Shown: positions 43,047 through 51,257, counted from the stretch's first letter. The stretch: DNA of 57,777 bases from Mycobacterium hubeiense (GCF_002838065.1 NZ_PIZU01000034.1:1-57777), one strand, 5' to 3'. Translations and numbers: made by a program. The notes: generated by a model from the letters alone, not told the origin.

Positions 43047-44609
43047 TCAGGCTGGGCAGAACGTGTCGGTGTCGGGCGGCTCGCCGCTGTCGAGGTAGCC
43101 GATCACCGGCGGCAGCGCGCACGGCGAGTAGATGGCGGCGCCGTGGCCGATGCCCTGCCACATCACCCGCTTGCTGGCGGTGCCGGCGTTGATCACCGTC
43201 GCGGCCACGGCCGCCACGCCCTCGTTGCCGACGATCGGGTTGTTCTGCACCCCGAGCAGCAGCACCGGGATCTTCAGGTTCTTCGGCTCCTCGGGGGCCG
43301 ATCCACTGGGCCAGTTCAGGCACTTCACCAGGTCGAGGGCACCGACCGCGCCGAATTGCGGGTAGAGCTTGCCCCAGGCGACGACGAGCTCACGCACCCG
43401 GTCCGGGGTCGGGCGGTTCAACGCGTCGCTGCAGCCGTTGACGAACTGGCCGTCGGTCTGGCGCAGCGTCTCGGCCTGGGTGATCAGGTTGGTCATCTGG
43501 TTGGCGTCGCCGGCGTTGGCCGCGGCCACCGCCGATGCCAGCGCATTGGTCGCGGCGACGCGGTCGCCGCGCGGGTACCCCAGCGCGGTGGAGATGGCCT
43601 TGGCGACGGTGGCCACCGACGCGCCGCCGGGCCCGTTGCCGTTGCGCGCCGCGGTGAGCAGCGCATCCACGGCGCCCTTCGGGTCGGGCGCGATCGGGCA
43701 GTTCGTGGCGATGCACTGCGCGGCGAACGCGTCCAGCGCCGCCTGTTCGCCCTTCACCCGCTGCTCGGTCGCGGCCTCGGCGCTGATACCCAGCGGCAGC
43801 GGCGAGTCGAGCACCAGCCGCGCCACCTTGTTCGGGTGCGCGCCGGCGTACGCCAGCGCCACCTGCGCGCCGTTGCCGATGCCCAGCAGCGCCAGATGCG
43901 GCACGTCCCAGGTGCTGCGCAGCCGCTCGAGGTCCGCGGCGGCATGGGAGTTGTCGTAGGCGGAATCGCCGGGCGCGATGGTGTCGGTGCAACTCGTCGT
44001 GGCGGTCATCGTGATGTCGCCGAGGCGGGCCACCGGATCGTCGCCGGGCTGGAACTGCGCCTGGTCCAACATCTCTTGGCGGTCGAACAGGTCGCGGCAG
44101 TCCAACGCGCCGGACATGCCGATGCCGCGGCGGTCGACCGCCACGATGGGATGTTTGTTCAGTACGTCGGCGCCGGTACGCGACAGCCACACCGGCAGCT
44201 GCACCGACGTCGGCAGATCCGACCCGGTGGTCATGACCAGCGGCCCGGCGTCGGCCGGGGTCTGCACCGACCTGGCCCGCACCACGCCGATGCTGACGGT
44301 TCCGGTGGCGCCGCTGATCGGGTCGAGGTCGGCGTCGTAGGACGCGCAGTCCAACGTCACGCCGGGAAGCGGTTCGATGGCGGCGTCGCTGAACAGCCGG
44401 GCGGTGCAGTTCTGCCAGGACAGGTCGTTCTTGGGCGCCTCGATGGGCGGCGGACCGGTCTGCTCCTGAGTCGTCTCGGGCTGGCCCTGCGGACCCGCGC
44501 CGGAGTCGGTGGCGTAGCGGGGGTTGGCGGCCAGGCCGGGGGAGCAGCCGGCCAGCAACACCGACAGCACCACGGGCAGGCTCAGGGCCCCGACCAGCTG
44601 ACGACGCAT
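43047..44609 (-). CDS. lipoprotein alpha/beta hydrolase, TAP-like, catalytic residues replaced
   Basis: This exported lipoprotein has about 520 residues. The lipobox L-L-A-G-C near residue 20 follows a signal helix. The body has the fold of S33 tripeptidyl-aminopeptidase-like enzymes with a TAP C-terminal domain. The nucleophile elbow reads L-G-I-G-N-G-A where the family has G-V-S-Y-G, so the Ser is a Gly. The acid position reads Q-N-N-P-I in place of the family D-P-V. The His region G-I-G-H-G remains. It may bind rather than cleave peptides. ATG 44609 is preferred over 44618. It corresponds to Rv2672. Confidence 0.85.
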   Translation of the reverse strand: MRRQLVGALSLPVVLSVLLAGCSPGLAANPRYATDSGAGPQGQPETTQEQTGPPPIEAPKNDLSWQNCTARLFSDAAIEPLPGVTLDCASYDADLDPISGATGTVSIGVVRARSVQTPADAGPLVMTTGSDLPTSVQLPVWLSRTGADVLNKHPIVAVDRRGIGMSGALDCRDLFDRQEMLDQAQFQPGDDPVARLGDITMTATTSCTDTIAPGDSAYDNSHAAADLERLRSTWDVPHLALLGIGNGAQVALAYAGAHPNKVARLVLDSPLPLGISAEAATEQRVKGEQAALDAFAAQCIATNCPIAPDPKGAVDALLTAARNGNGPGGASVATVAKAISTALGYPRGDRVAATNALASAVAAANAGDANQMTNLITQAETLRQTDGQFVNGCSDALNRPTPDRVRELVVAWGKLYPQFGAVGALDLVKCLNWPSGSAPEEPKNLKIPVLLLGVQNNPIVGNEGVAAVAATVINAGTASKRVMWQGIGHGAAIYSPCALPPVIGYLDSGEPPDTDTFCPA

Positions 44610-44634
44610 GGTGACCACAGTAGCGATTGCGCGA

Positions 44635-45420
44635 CTACTGCCCTCGGACGTAACGGGTGTAGAGGTAACCCTCGTCGTCGGTGAGCAGATGGGAGCGCCG
44701 CAAGCGGGTGTGCACCTGACCGGGTCCGGTTGCGATGCGCCGGGCCACGCCGCCGACCAGGATGGGCGCGATCGTCAGGCACAGCTCGTCGAGCAGGTCG
44801 CTTTCGATCAGCAGGCTGAGGAACTGGGGGCCACCCTCGGTGAGCACCCGCAGCAGTTTGCGCTCGGCGAGGATCTTCAACACGGTCGCGGGGTCGACGC
44901 TGCCGCCGTCGCGCCCGGAGGCGTCGATCACCTCGGCGGCCGAGCCCAGCCGCCGGCGGGCGCCGTCGACGGTGTGCGTGCAGGTCAGGATCAGCGGCGG
45001 GACTTCGGTGCGGGTGAACAGCTTGGCGTTGACGTCGAGGTCGGCGGATTGCGTGATGACCGCAATCGGCGGGACCTCGGCCTGGCCGCGACGCTGCCGG
45101 GCCTGCCGTTGCGCCACGGACAGTTGTGCGCCCGAGTAGTTCTCGATGCGCACGGTCGCGGCGCCGACGAGGATCACGTCGGCCTGGTCACGCATCAACG
45201 CGAACAGGGCGCGGTCTCCTGGCCCCGCGAGACCGCCGGCCTTGCCGTCTTCGGTCGCGCCGCCGTCGAGGCTGGCGATCATGTTGCCGCGCACCCAACA
45301 GGTCTGCAGGTCCTGCGGGTAGGAGTAGAGCTCGGCCAGCCGGCCGTCGTCGTCGCCGAAGTCGACGGTGTCGATCGCGCCCAGCATTGTGAGCTGTGTC
45401 CCAGCGGCCTGATCGGGCAT
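44635..45420 (-). CDS. RibD-type pyrimidine reductase family protein
   Basis: This protein of 261 residues is made of a single RibD C-terminal (dihydrofolate-reductase-like) domain. The substrate/NADPH motifs M-I-A-S-L-D-G near residue 47, V-I-L-V-G-A-A-T-V-R near 80 and L-T-E-G-G-P-Q-F near 195 are visible. It lacks a deaminase domain. It could reduce a riboflavin precursor, or act on folates; Rv2671 is the homologue by position. It is divergent from zapE, with 34 bases between the starts. Confidence 0.87.
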   Translation of the reverse strand: MPDQAAGTQLTMLGAIDTVDFGDDDGRLAELYSYPQDLQTCWVRGNMIASLDGGATEDGKAGGLAGPGDRALFALMRDQADVILVGAATVRIENYSGAQLSVAQRQARQRRGQAEVPPIAVITQSADLDVNAKLFTRTEVPPLILTCTHTVDGARRRLGSAAEVIDASGRDGGSVDPATVLKILAERKLLRVLTEGGPQFLSLLIESDLLDELCLTIAPILVGGVARRIATGPGQVHTRLRRSHLLTDDEGYLYTRYVRGQ

Positions 45421-45454
45421 AGGGACGATTTGAGCACGCCGCTACGCTGCCTGC

Positions 45455-46492
45455 ATGCACGGGTCCAGCGGCGTCGGCCATCTTGTCGATCGGCACCCCA
45501 CTGTGACGCCGGAGCGGCTGATCGAACAGCTCGTGCCACCGCCCACATTCGCCGACGTCAGCTTCGAGAGCTACAAGCCCGATCCGGCCGAGCCGACGCA
45601 AGCCGCGGCCGTGCAGTCGTGCCTGCAGTTCTGCGAGCAGGCGGTTACCCGGCGCGCCGGCAAGAAGAAGCTGTTCGGCAAGCGTGAGGTGCTGCAGGGT
45701 GTCGGGCTGTATCTCGACGGCGGATTCGGGGTGGGCAAGACGCACCTGCTGGCGTCGTCGTATTACCGGCTACCCGAACCGAAAGCGTTCGCGACCTTCG
45801 GCGAGCTCACCCAGCTGGCCGGGGTGTTCGGCTTCGTCGAATGCATCGATCTGCTCGGCGATTACACGGTGGTGTGCATCGACGAGTTCGAGCTCGACGA
45901 CCCGGGCAACACCACGCTGATCTCGCGGATGCTCTCCGAACTCGTCGAACGCGGAGTCTCGATCGCGGCCACCTCGAACACCCTGCCCGAGCAGCTAGGC
46001 GAGGGCCGCTTCGCCGTGCAGGATTTTCTGCGCGAAATCCACACGCTGGCAAGGATTTTCACCAGCGTGCGAATCGATGGCCCCGATTACCGGCATCGCG
46101 ACCTGCCGCCGGCCCCGGACCCGCCGACCGACGCCGAGGTGAGTGCGCGGGCCGAGGGCGTCGAGGGTGCGACGCTGGACGACTTCGACGCGCTGTGCGC
46201 ACATCTGGCGTCGATGCACCCGTCGCGATACCTGACGCTGATCGAAGGGGTGAAGGCGGTGTTCATCACCGGCCTGCACCAGATCGACGACCAGGCCGTC
46301 GCGCTGCGGTTGGTGTCGCTGACCGATCGGCTCTACGACGCGGGCATCCCGGTGCTGGCGTCGGGCGCCAAGGTAGACACCATCTTCAGCGACGAGATGC
46401 TGGCCGGCGGCTTCCGCAAGAAATACCTGCGGGCGACGTCTCGGCTGCTGGCGCTGACGGCGGCCGCTCAGACCGGGCGTACCATCACGTAG
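45455..46492 (+). CDS. zapE: AFG1-like ATPase / cell division protein ZapE
   Basis: This P-loop ATPase of 345 residues belongs to the AFG1/ZapE family. Walker A is G-G-F-G-V-G-K-T-H near residue 90 and Walker B V-V-C-I-D-E-F-E-L near 140; a sensor segment A-T-S-N-T-L-P follows. In E. coli, ZapE acts on the division ring under stress; whether this holds in mycobacteria is unproven. It may start at ATG 45455. The 3' end overlaps the convergent GNAT gene by 25 bases. Confidence 0.88.
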   Translation: MHGSSGVGHLVDRHPTVTPERLIEQLVPPPTFADVSFESYKPDPAEPTQAAAVQSCLQFCEQAVTRRAGKKKLFGKREVLQGVGLYLDGGFGVGKTHLLASSYYRLPEPKAFATFGELTQLAGVFGFVECIDLLGDYTVVCIDEFELDDPGNTTLISRMLSELVERGVSIAATSNTLPEQLGEGRFAVQDFLREIHTLARIFTSVRIDGPDYRHRDLPPAPDPPTDAEVSARAEGVEGATLDDFDALCAHLASMHPSRYLTLIEGVKAVFITGLHQIDDQAVALRLVSLTDRLYDAGIPVLASGAKVDTIFSDEMLAGGFRKKYLRATSRLLALTAAAQTGRTIT

Positions 46493-47007
46493 TCGTTTTC
46501 GGTGCCCGCGCCGAGGCGAAAGCTCTTGGCGCCGCTCACGGTGAAGCCGTGCTTGGCGTAAAACCGTTGGGCGCGTTGATTTTCCTGGTTGACACCCAGC
46601 CAGACGCATTTGGCGTGGCGGGTTTCGGCGTGTTTGAGCGCAGCGTTCATCAGCGCGGCGGAGACGCCGGCGCCGTGGCAGTCGGGGAGTACATACATCT
46701 TGGACAGCTCGACGGCCGGGCGCAGCGTGACGGCGCGCTGAACGTCGTCATCATCGTCGGGCACGCCGTGAATCAGCATGACGTAACCCACGATTCGCGC
46801 CTCTTCGCGGGCGACGAGCACCGCACGGTCGGGGTCGGCGAGGTAGTCGCCGAACCGCTCCTGCGAGAGGTTCTCGTCGATGAACGCGGCGATGTTCTCT
46901 GGGGTGGCCGACGGCGGACACGCCAGCGGAAAGGTGCGACGGGCCACGTCGGCGAGTTCGGGGAGATCGGGGACGGTGGCCGTGCAGACCTGGACTACAG
47001 GTTCCAC
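46468..47007 (-). CDS. GNAT family N-acetyltransferase
   Basis: This acetyltransferase of 179 residues uses acetyl-CoA, with motif A visible as L-P-D-C-H-G-A-G-V-S-A-A-L (about residue 110), where the usual Q/R-x-x-G-x-G is slightly altered. The final strand R-F-Y-A-K-H-G-F-T-V is near 155. The acceptor is unknown. GTG 47007 is the only start before the conserved part and overlaps the preceding gene's stop by 13 bases. It corresponds to Rv2669. Confidence 0.85.
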   Translation of the reverse strand: MEPVVQVCTATVPDLPELADVARRTFPLACPPSATPENIAAFIDENLSQERFGDYLADPDRAVLVAREEARIVGYVMLIHGVPDDDDDVQRAVTLRPAVELSKMYVLPDCHGAGVSAALMNAALKHAETRHAKCVWLGVNQENQRAQRFYAKHGFTVSGAKSFRLGAGTENDYVMVRPV

Positions 47008-47486
47008 TGCGCGAGGTGTTGACCGCTCGATTTGTCGAGCAGCACCACGTTGGACACCAGATCGCGGTAGCAGTCCCACCAGACGCCGCCGCTGACCGTC
47101 GAACCGGCGGGCGCGTTCAACAGTGCGCGGCGCAGGTCGTCGGGCGCATCGGAGTTGCGCGGCTCGTAGGCGTCGGCGGTCGGAGTGACGCCGCGGAAGT
47201 TGAACAGCACCGACAAGATGTAGGGGCTGGGCACCTCGATCGGATGCACCGTCACGTTGGCCCGCCACACCTGGTGCCGCGGCGGGCGCGGGGGATAGCC
47301 GAAACCCGGCGGGATCGGTGACGGCTCCACGCTGGTGACGGTGACGTCGGCGACGACGCCCTTGTACTCCACGCGCAGCGTCTCGCCGAGCCGGCCGATC
47401 GGCGTGCTCGCGGCCGTGGCGGGCGCAGCCGCGAAACCGGCAGCGGTCATCAGCGAGACGGCTAGTAGCACGATCCAGCGACGCAT
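46995..47486 (-). CDS. secreted protein of unknown function
   Basis: This exported protein of 163 residues has a clear Sec signal peptide (M-R-R-W-I-V-L-L-A-V then A-P-A-T-A-A, cleavage around residue 26). The mature part is rich in beta strands and has one Cys. The position suits Rv2668. The ATG at 47486 has a GAGGAGGG site just upstream. No domain is recognised; strand-rich small secreted proteins of this kind may bind ligands or the cell wall. Confidence 0.82.
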   Translation of the reverse strand: MRRWIVLLAVSLMTAAGFAAAPATAASTPIGRLGETLRVEYKGVVADVTVTSVEPSPIPPGFGYPPRPPRHQVWRANVTVHPIEVPSPYILSVLFNFRGVTPTADAYEPRNSDAPDDLRRALLNAPAGSTVSGGVWWDCYRDLVSNVVLLDKSSGQHLAQWNL

Positions 47487-47606
47487 GTATCCCTCCTCGG
47501 TGCCCTCGCATCTTGGCACACCGCCCTCACCGCCGCGTCGACTCTGCGGCTATGGCGCGGGCTTCTCGAACTTCTACGCCATGGCTGCAGAATCAACGAG
47601 CTACAG

Positions 47607-48038
47607 TCAGGCGGCCCACGGGCCGACGCCGCCGACCTTGTCGATCCTGACGCGGGTGAGGTATCCCGGCGGTGCATCCTTCGGCGGGAACTGCGCATCC
47701 GGATTCGCCAGCGTCTGGGCGAGTGTTTTCAGCAGCGCGGGCGCGCCGCCCTCGATGACTCGGGCTGTTCCGTTGATCGCCAGGTAGGGCCGCATCACCT
47801 GGCCCGGTCCCTCAGGCGACACGATTGTCAGCGCGACCCGTGGATCGCGGCGGACGTTGCGGACCTTCTTGTGCTCGGCGAGGTGGGCAATGACGAGTTC
47901 GTCGCCGTCGGGATTGGACTGCAATGCGACCCAGACCAGCGTGACGTGTGGACTGCCGTCGGGATTGAGAGTCACCAGCGTGGCGTCGGCGCCGGCTCCG
48001 ATGAGCTCGCGCGCGGCGTCGTTGAGTTTCATGCTCAT
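47607..48038 (-). CDS. PPOX-class F420-dependent oxidoreductase
   Basis: This split-barrel flavin/deazaflavin protein of 143 residues belongs to the pyridoxamine 5'-phosphate oxidase-like group. The family pattern A-T-L-V-T-L-N-P-D-G-S-P-H-V-T lies near residue 18, with K-K-V-R-N-V-R-R-D-P-R-V near 57. Mycobacterial members mostly use coenzyme F420. The substrate is unknown. It starts at ATG 48038, or two codons later. Confidence 0.86.
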   Translation of the reverse strand: MSMKLNDAARELIGAGADATLVTLNPDGSPHVTLVWVALQSNPDGDELVIAHLAEHKKVRNVRRDPRVALTIVSPEGPGQVMRPYLAINGTARVIEGGAPALLKTLAQTLANPDAQFPPKDAPPGYLTRVRIDKVGGVGPWAA

Positions 48039-48071
48039 TCTCTACCGCCGGGCGCACGTATTCATTCCCGC

Positions 48072-48659
48072 TCAGGCGGCCTCGAGGTCGAGCAGTGCGG
48101 TTTTGGCTGCCGGGCCGCCGACGTACTGTCCCGGCGACCCGTCGGAGCGGACTACGCGGTGGCACGGGATGACGACGGGCAGCGGATTGTGCGCGCAGGC
48201 GGTGCCGACCGCCCGCACGGCCCGCGGGTTGCCGACGGCCGCCGCGACCGCGGCGTAGCTTTCCCGTTGGCCGTATCCGATCGCGGTCAGATGTTCGATG
48301 ACGTTGCGGCGGAAGCCCTTTGCCAGACGCAGATCGACCGGCACGTCAAATGTGGTGCGGCGCTTGGCGAAATACTCGTCGATCTGGCGCATCACCGTGT
48401 CGAGCCGCGCCGGGGCCTGCAGTATGCGCGGGCTGACGGACTCGGCGAGGCCGGCGAGGACCGCGGCGTGGTCCTCGATGTCGTAGGCCACGCGCAGCAG
48501 ACCGACGGGGGTGGCGGCCAGCAACAGCGTGCCGACGGGGGTGTCGAGGGTGCGGTAGGCGACGTCGAGCAGGCCGTGGGTGTCGGCGTCGCGTTCGAGA
48601 CGGCGATGCAGCCTCGCGAGTGTGTCGGCGTCGGCTGCGGGAAACAGGTTGGTGCTCAT
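48072..48659 (-). CDS. ogt: methylated-DNA--[protein]-cysteine methyltransferase
   Basis: This suicidal repair protein of 195 residues transfers alkyl groups from O6-alkylguanine to its own cysteine. The active site V-I-P-C-H-R-V-V lies near residue 165 and the preceding DNA-binding HTH (Y-A-A-V-A-A-A-V-G-N-P) near 130. The ATG overlaps the stop of the sigma factor gene (ATGA), so the two proteins are produced from one message. Confidence 0.94.
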   Translation of the reverse strand: MSTNLFPAADADTLARLHRRLERDADTHGLLDVAYRTLDTPVGTLLLAATPVGLLRVAYDIEDHAAVLAGLAESVSPRILQAPARLDTVMRQIDEYFAKRRTTFDVPVDLRLAKGFRRNVIEHLTAIGYGQRESYAAVAAAVGNPRAVRAVGTACAHNPLPVVIPCHRVVRSDGSPGQYVGGPAAKTALLDLEAA

Positions 48660-49138
48660 GCTGATTCATCTTTCGGGTAGAGCTTGCGCAGGGCCTTGAT
48701 GCCGTCGGCAGCAGCGCGCCGGGCGGCGTCGGGGGAGTTACCGAGAAGTTCGGCGATCTCGGCGTAGGGCAGGCCGGCGATGTGGTGATACGCCACCGCC
48801 TGGCGTTGTTTGGTGGGCAGCAGTTGCAGCGCTGCCCAGACGTCGCGGTCTCGAGCCGCGGGGTCGGCGCGGCTGTCCGGGCGGTCGGGGAGAGTGTCGA
48901 CAGGGACGGGTCGTCGAGATCTGGCACGACCGACGTCGAGGGCGCGGCGGTGCGCGATGGTCACCAGCCACGCCTCGACGTTGGCGTCGGCGGGCAGCTC
49001 GGGATAGGCCCGCAGCGCCGAGAGGAACGTTTCCGACCAGGCGTCCTCGGCGTCGACGGGGCCGACGACCGCGCGGCAGACCCGCAACACGGTCGCGCCG
49101 TGCTCGGCCACCACGTCCTCGAAGGGTCGCATCCTCAC
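48656..49138 (-). CDS. ECF-type RNA polymerase sigma factor
   Basis: This short sigma factor of 160 residues has region 2 (D-A-E-D-A-W-S-E-T-F-L-S-A-L) near residues 28-42 and region 4 (L-P-T-K-Q-R-Q-A-V-A-Y then Y-A-E-I-A-E-L-L-G) near 105-130. No anti-sigma gene accompanies it; instead the following coupled gene is ogt. That suggests control of, or by, alkylation repair. It starts at ATG 49138, or two codons later at 49132. Confidence 0.88.
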   Translation of the reverse strand: MRMRPFEDVVAEHGATVLRVCRAVVGPVDAEDAWSETFLSALRAYPELPADANVEAWLVTIAHRRALDVGRARSRRPVPVDTLPDRPDSRADPAARDRDVWAALQLLPTKQRQAVAYHHIAGLPYAEIAELLGNSPDAARRAAADGIKALRKLYPKDESA

Positions 49139-49173
49139 ATCATGTAGACGGCGCGGCGGCTGTGAATGTGAGA

Positions 49174-49896
49174 TCAGCCTTTGGTGAAGGGTTCCAGCGC
49201 CGCGGCAAGTTCGCTTTCGAAGCGCTCCCCGTCGATACCGAGACGGTGCAGCGGGCCGTCGTCGCCCTCGGTTTCGAGGAGGGCGAGCAGGATGTGCTCA
49301 GTACCGATGTAGTTGTGGCCCAGTCGAAGTGCCTGGCGGAACGTCTCCTCCAACGCCAACTTGGCGTCGTCGTCGAACGGGATCAGCGCCGGCACCTTGT
49401 CGACCCGCGGCGGCAGTGTGACGACCTTGCCGACCGCGTCGGCGTCCACGCCCTGGTTGGCCAGCAGCTTGGCGGCGAGTCCGTCGGGGTCGGCGAAGAG
49501 TCCGAGCAGCAGGTGGGCGGTCGTGATCCGGTCGTTGCCAGCCTCGTTCGCGGTGTTCTGCGCGACGACGACGACGTTGCGGGCGCGCGGCGTGAATCGG
49601 CCGAATCCGGCGCTGGGATCAAGGGCCGCATCGACTTTCGGCACGAAGCGCTTCTGCGCGGCCTGCTTGGTGACGCCCATGCACTTGCCGATCTCGGTCC
49701 ACGACGCGCCAGAGCGGCGGGCCTGGTCGACGAAGTGACCGATGAGGGTGTCGGCCACCTCGCCGAGGGCATCGGCGGCGATCACGGCATCGGTCAATTG
49801 GTCGAGCGGTTCGGTGTGGGCGGTCTTGATCGCGTCGATGAGGTCATCGAGGCGGACGGGGTTGGCGATCTTGGCGGGCGCGGGCTCAGAAGTCAT
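49174..49896 (-). CDS. clpC2: ClpC2-type Clp N-domain protein with HTH
   Basis: This 240-residue protein has no AAA+ domain. An N-terminal HTH-like helix pair (G-A-S-W-T-E-I-G-K-C-M-G-V-T-K-Q-A-A) lies near residues 65-85. A duplicated Clp N-domain follows (F-T-P-R-A-R-N-V-V near 103; I-G-T-E-H-I-L-L-A-L near 200). ClpC2 of mycobacteria is known to bind ClpC1-targeting cyclic peptides and to act on its own promoter. The ATG at 49896 lies two bases from a palindromic operator, which fits autoregulation. Its order matches Rv2667. Confidence 0.9.
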   Translation of the reverse strand: MTSEPAPAKIANPVRLDDLIDAIKTAHTEPLDQLTDAVIAADALGEVADTLIGHFVDQARRSGASWTEIGKCMGVTKQAAQKRFVPKVDAALDPSAGFGRFTPRARNVVVVAQNTANEAGNDRITTAHLLLGLFADPDGLAAKLLANQGVDADAVGKVVTLPPRVDKVPALIPFDDDAKLALEETFRQALRLGHNYIGTEHILLALLETEGDDGPLHRLGIDGERFESELAAALEPFTKG

Positions 49897-49898
49897 AG

Positions 49899-49946
49899 CG
49901 TCAACTCTAGGTTGACGATTGCGGTGCGTCAACGTCGGGTTGACGC
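49899..49946. promoter_or_regulatory. two copies of a GTCAAC-N5-GTTGAC operator upstream of clpC2
   Basis: Copy 1 (49899-49917) has arms CGTCAAC and GTTGACG; copy 2 (49926-49946) has arms GCGTCAAC and GTTGACGC. Both have perfect arms with a five-base centre, and the centres are 28 bases apart. The first abuts the clpC2 start codon. Confidence 0.75.
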
Positions 49947-50009
49947 GTGTGTGCTCGTTCGAGTGTGCGGTGTGTCACGCCTCCCGTTACCAGTTCAAGC
50001 GAGGACATC

Positions 50010-50043
50010 TACATGTCATATCATGTATTACATGTATTCATGA
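50010..50043. promoter_or_regulatory. AT-rich repeated CATGTA motifs upstream of the AbrB-type gene
   Basis: A 34-base AT-rich island in GC-rich DNA holds TACATG and CATGTA as an inverted pair (50010-50027), a perfect TACATGTA (50029-50036) and another CATGA (50039-50043). It ends about 20 bases before the ATG at 50062 and probably contains both the promoter and an operator, perhaps for the encoded AbrB-type protein. Confidence 0.5.
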
Positions 50044-50061
50044 AAGGGTGGTGAACTGTCG

Positions 50062-50346
50062 ATGGCCAAGGAAGAAGCGACCTCCTACGGCCCACGAGGA
50101 CGCGGGTTCTACGGGGCGGTGACCGTCAGCGAGCGCGGGCAGATCGCGATTCCGGCCCAAGCGCGTCGCGATCACGGCATTTCGCCCGGCGACAAATTGC
50201 TGGTACTCGGCGATCCCGAACAGGGTCTGGCGCTGATGAAACTCGAAGTGCTGCTGCGGAATCTGAAGGGGTCTTCGGAACTTCTCCAACAGATCCTCAA
50301 CCATTCGGGAAGCGACGAGACCGGAGAAAAGGCCGACGATGCGTGA
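50062..50346 (+). CDS. AbrB/SpoVT-type DNA-binding protein
   Basis: This protein of 94 residues carries a swapped-hairpin AbrB domain (V-T-V-S-E-R-G-Q-I-A-I-P-A-Q-A-R) at about residues 20-60, as in transition-state regulators and MazE-type antitoxins. A helical tail follows. The next gene encodes a membrane protein, not a toxin, and overlaps by eight bases. It is likely to be an autoregulator acting on the palindromic region upstream. It starts at ATG 50062, with GGGTGG upstream. Confidence 0.85.
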   Translation: MAKEEATSYGPRGRGFYGAVTVSERGQIAIPAQARRDHGISPGDKLLVLGDPEQGLALMKLEVLLRNLKGSSELLQQILNHSGSDETGEKADDA

Positions 50347-50794
50347 CACCACACCACCCGCGACGCGGCGCTCGGCGCCCTGGCATCTCTGGGTCGTCGG
50401 CGCCCTGTTCGTTCTGCTGAATTGCGGTGGCGTCTATGACTTCGTCATGGCGCTCAGCGAGAACGCCGATTACTTCCGGTCGCAGTACTACAACAGCGAG
50501 CAGATCCAGTACTTCACCGACTATCCGCTCATCCCGGCGATCTTCTGGGCTGTCGGCGTCTGGGGCGGATTGCTCGCGGCGATCCTGCTGCTACTGCGCT
50601 CTCGGTGGGCGCTGCCGGTCGCGGCCGCAGGGCTGGCGGGTCAGGTGTTTCTCGATATTCTCACCTTCGGTTTCCGCGACCGTTGGCAGGTCCTCGGTCC
50701 GCGCCTTGCCCTTTTCGATCTCGGAGTACTCCTACTGACTGCCGTGTTCGTGATCTACTGCCGGAGCCTGTCGTCGCGAGGAGTCCTGCGCTGA
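50339..50794 (+). CDS. four-helix membrane protein coupled to the AbrB-type regulator
   Basis: This membrane protein of 151 residues has four hydrophobic segments (about residues 18-38, 65-85, 90-110 and 122-142) and a longer loop between the first two containing Y-F-R-S-Q-Y-Y-N-S. I recognise no named family beyond uncharacterised actinobacterial membrane proteins. The ATG overlaps the end of the regulator gene, so expression is tied to it. Confidence 0.78.
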   Translation: MRDTTPPATRRSAPWHLWVVGALFVLLNCGGVYDFVMALSENADYFRSQYYNSEQIQYFTDYPLIPAIFWAVGVWGGLLAAILLLLRSRWALPVAAAGLAGQVFLDILTFGFRDRWQVLGPRLALFDLGVLLLTAVFVIYCRSLSSRGVLR

Positions 50795-50807
50795 GGGTGG
50801 GGCGGTC

Positions 50808-51257
50808 ATGCACTCCAATGCGATCGGTCATGCCGCCGATCGTGTCACGTGCAAAGTGTTTTCGGGCTTGCGCGGCGGGGTATCTCGACGCCGGATGACA
50901 AATCGCGCGGTCTCGGATTCAGGCGACGGGCAGCCGCCGGTGCTGCGGCGCGCATTGGCCCTCATTCACGACAAGGCCGATGCCGAGATCGGTTTGTGCG
51001 ACATCGCCGCGGCGGCCGGGGTGACCCCGCGGGCCGTCCAGTACATGTTTCGACGGCACCTGGGCATGACCCCGCTGGAGTACTTGAAGCGGGTGCGGCT
51101 GGACCGCGTGCACCGCGATCTGCAGGCCGCCGATCCGTCGGTCGATACCGTCAGCGCCATCGCGGGGCGCTGGGGCTTTACCCATGCGGGCCGGTTCAGC
51201 GTGGCGTACAGGCAGGCGTTCGGCACGGCGCCGAGCGCGACGTTGCGCCAGTATTGA
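50808..51257 (+). CDS. AraC-type HTH-only transcriptional regulator
   Basis: This protein of up to 149 residues consists essentially of an AraC/XylS DNA-binding domain with both helix-turn-helix units (I-G-L-C-D-I-A-A-A-A-G-V-T and V-S-A-I-A-G-R-W-G-F). The motif A-F-G-T-A-P-S lies at the end. The usual ligand-binding domain is missing, so it is either a SoxS-like stand-alone activator or a truncated copy. ATG 50808 has a fair ribosome-binding site; ATG 50895 is an alternative that removes a featureless leader. Confidence 0.78.
   Translation: MHSNAIGHAADRVTCKVFSGLRGGVSRRRMTNRAVSDSGDGQPPVLRRALALIHDKADAEIGLCDIAAAAGVTPRAVQYMFRRHLGMTPLEYLKRVRLDRVHRDLQAADPSVDTVSAIAGRWGFTHAGRFSVAYRQAFGTAPSATLRQY

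Noticed and set aside
50062..50794. Classical MazE-MazF toxin-antitoxin pair
   Set aside because: The second gene encodes a four-helix membrane protein, not a MazF or PIN-type toxin.
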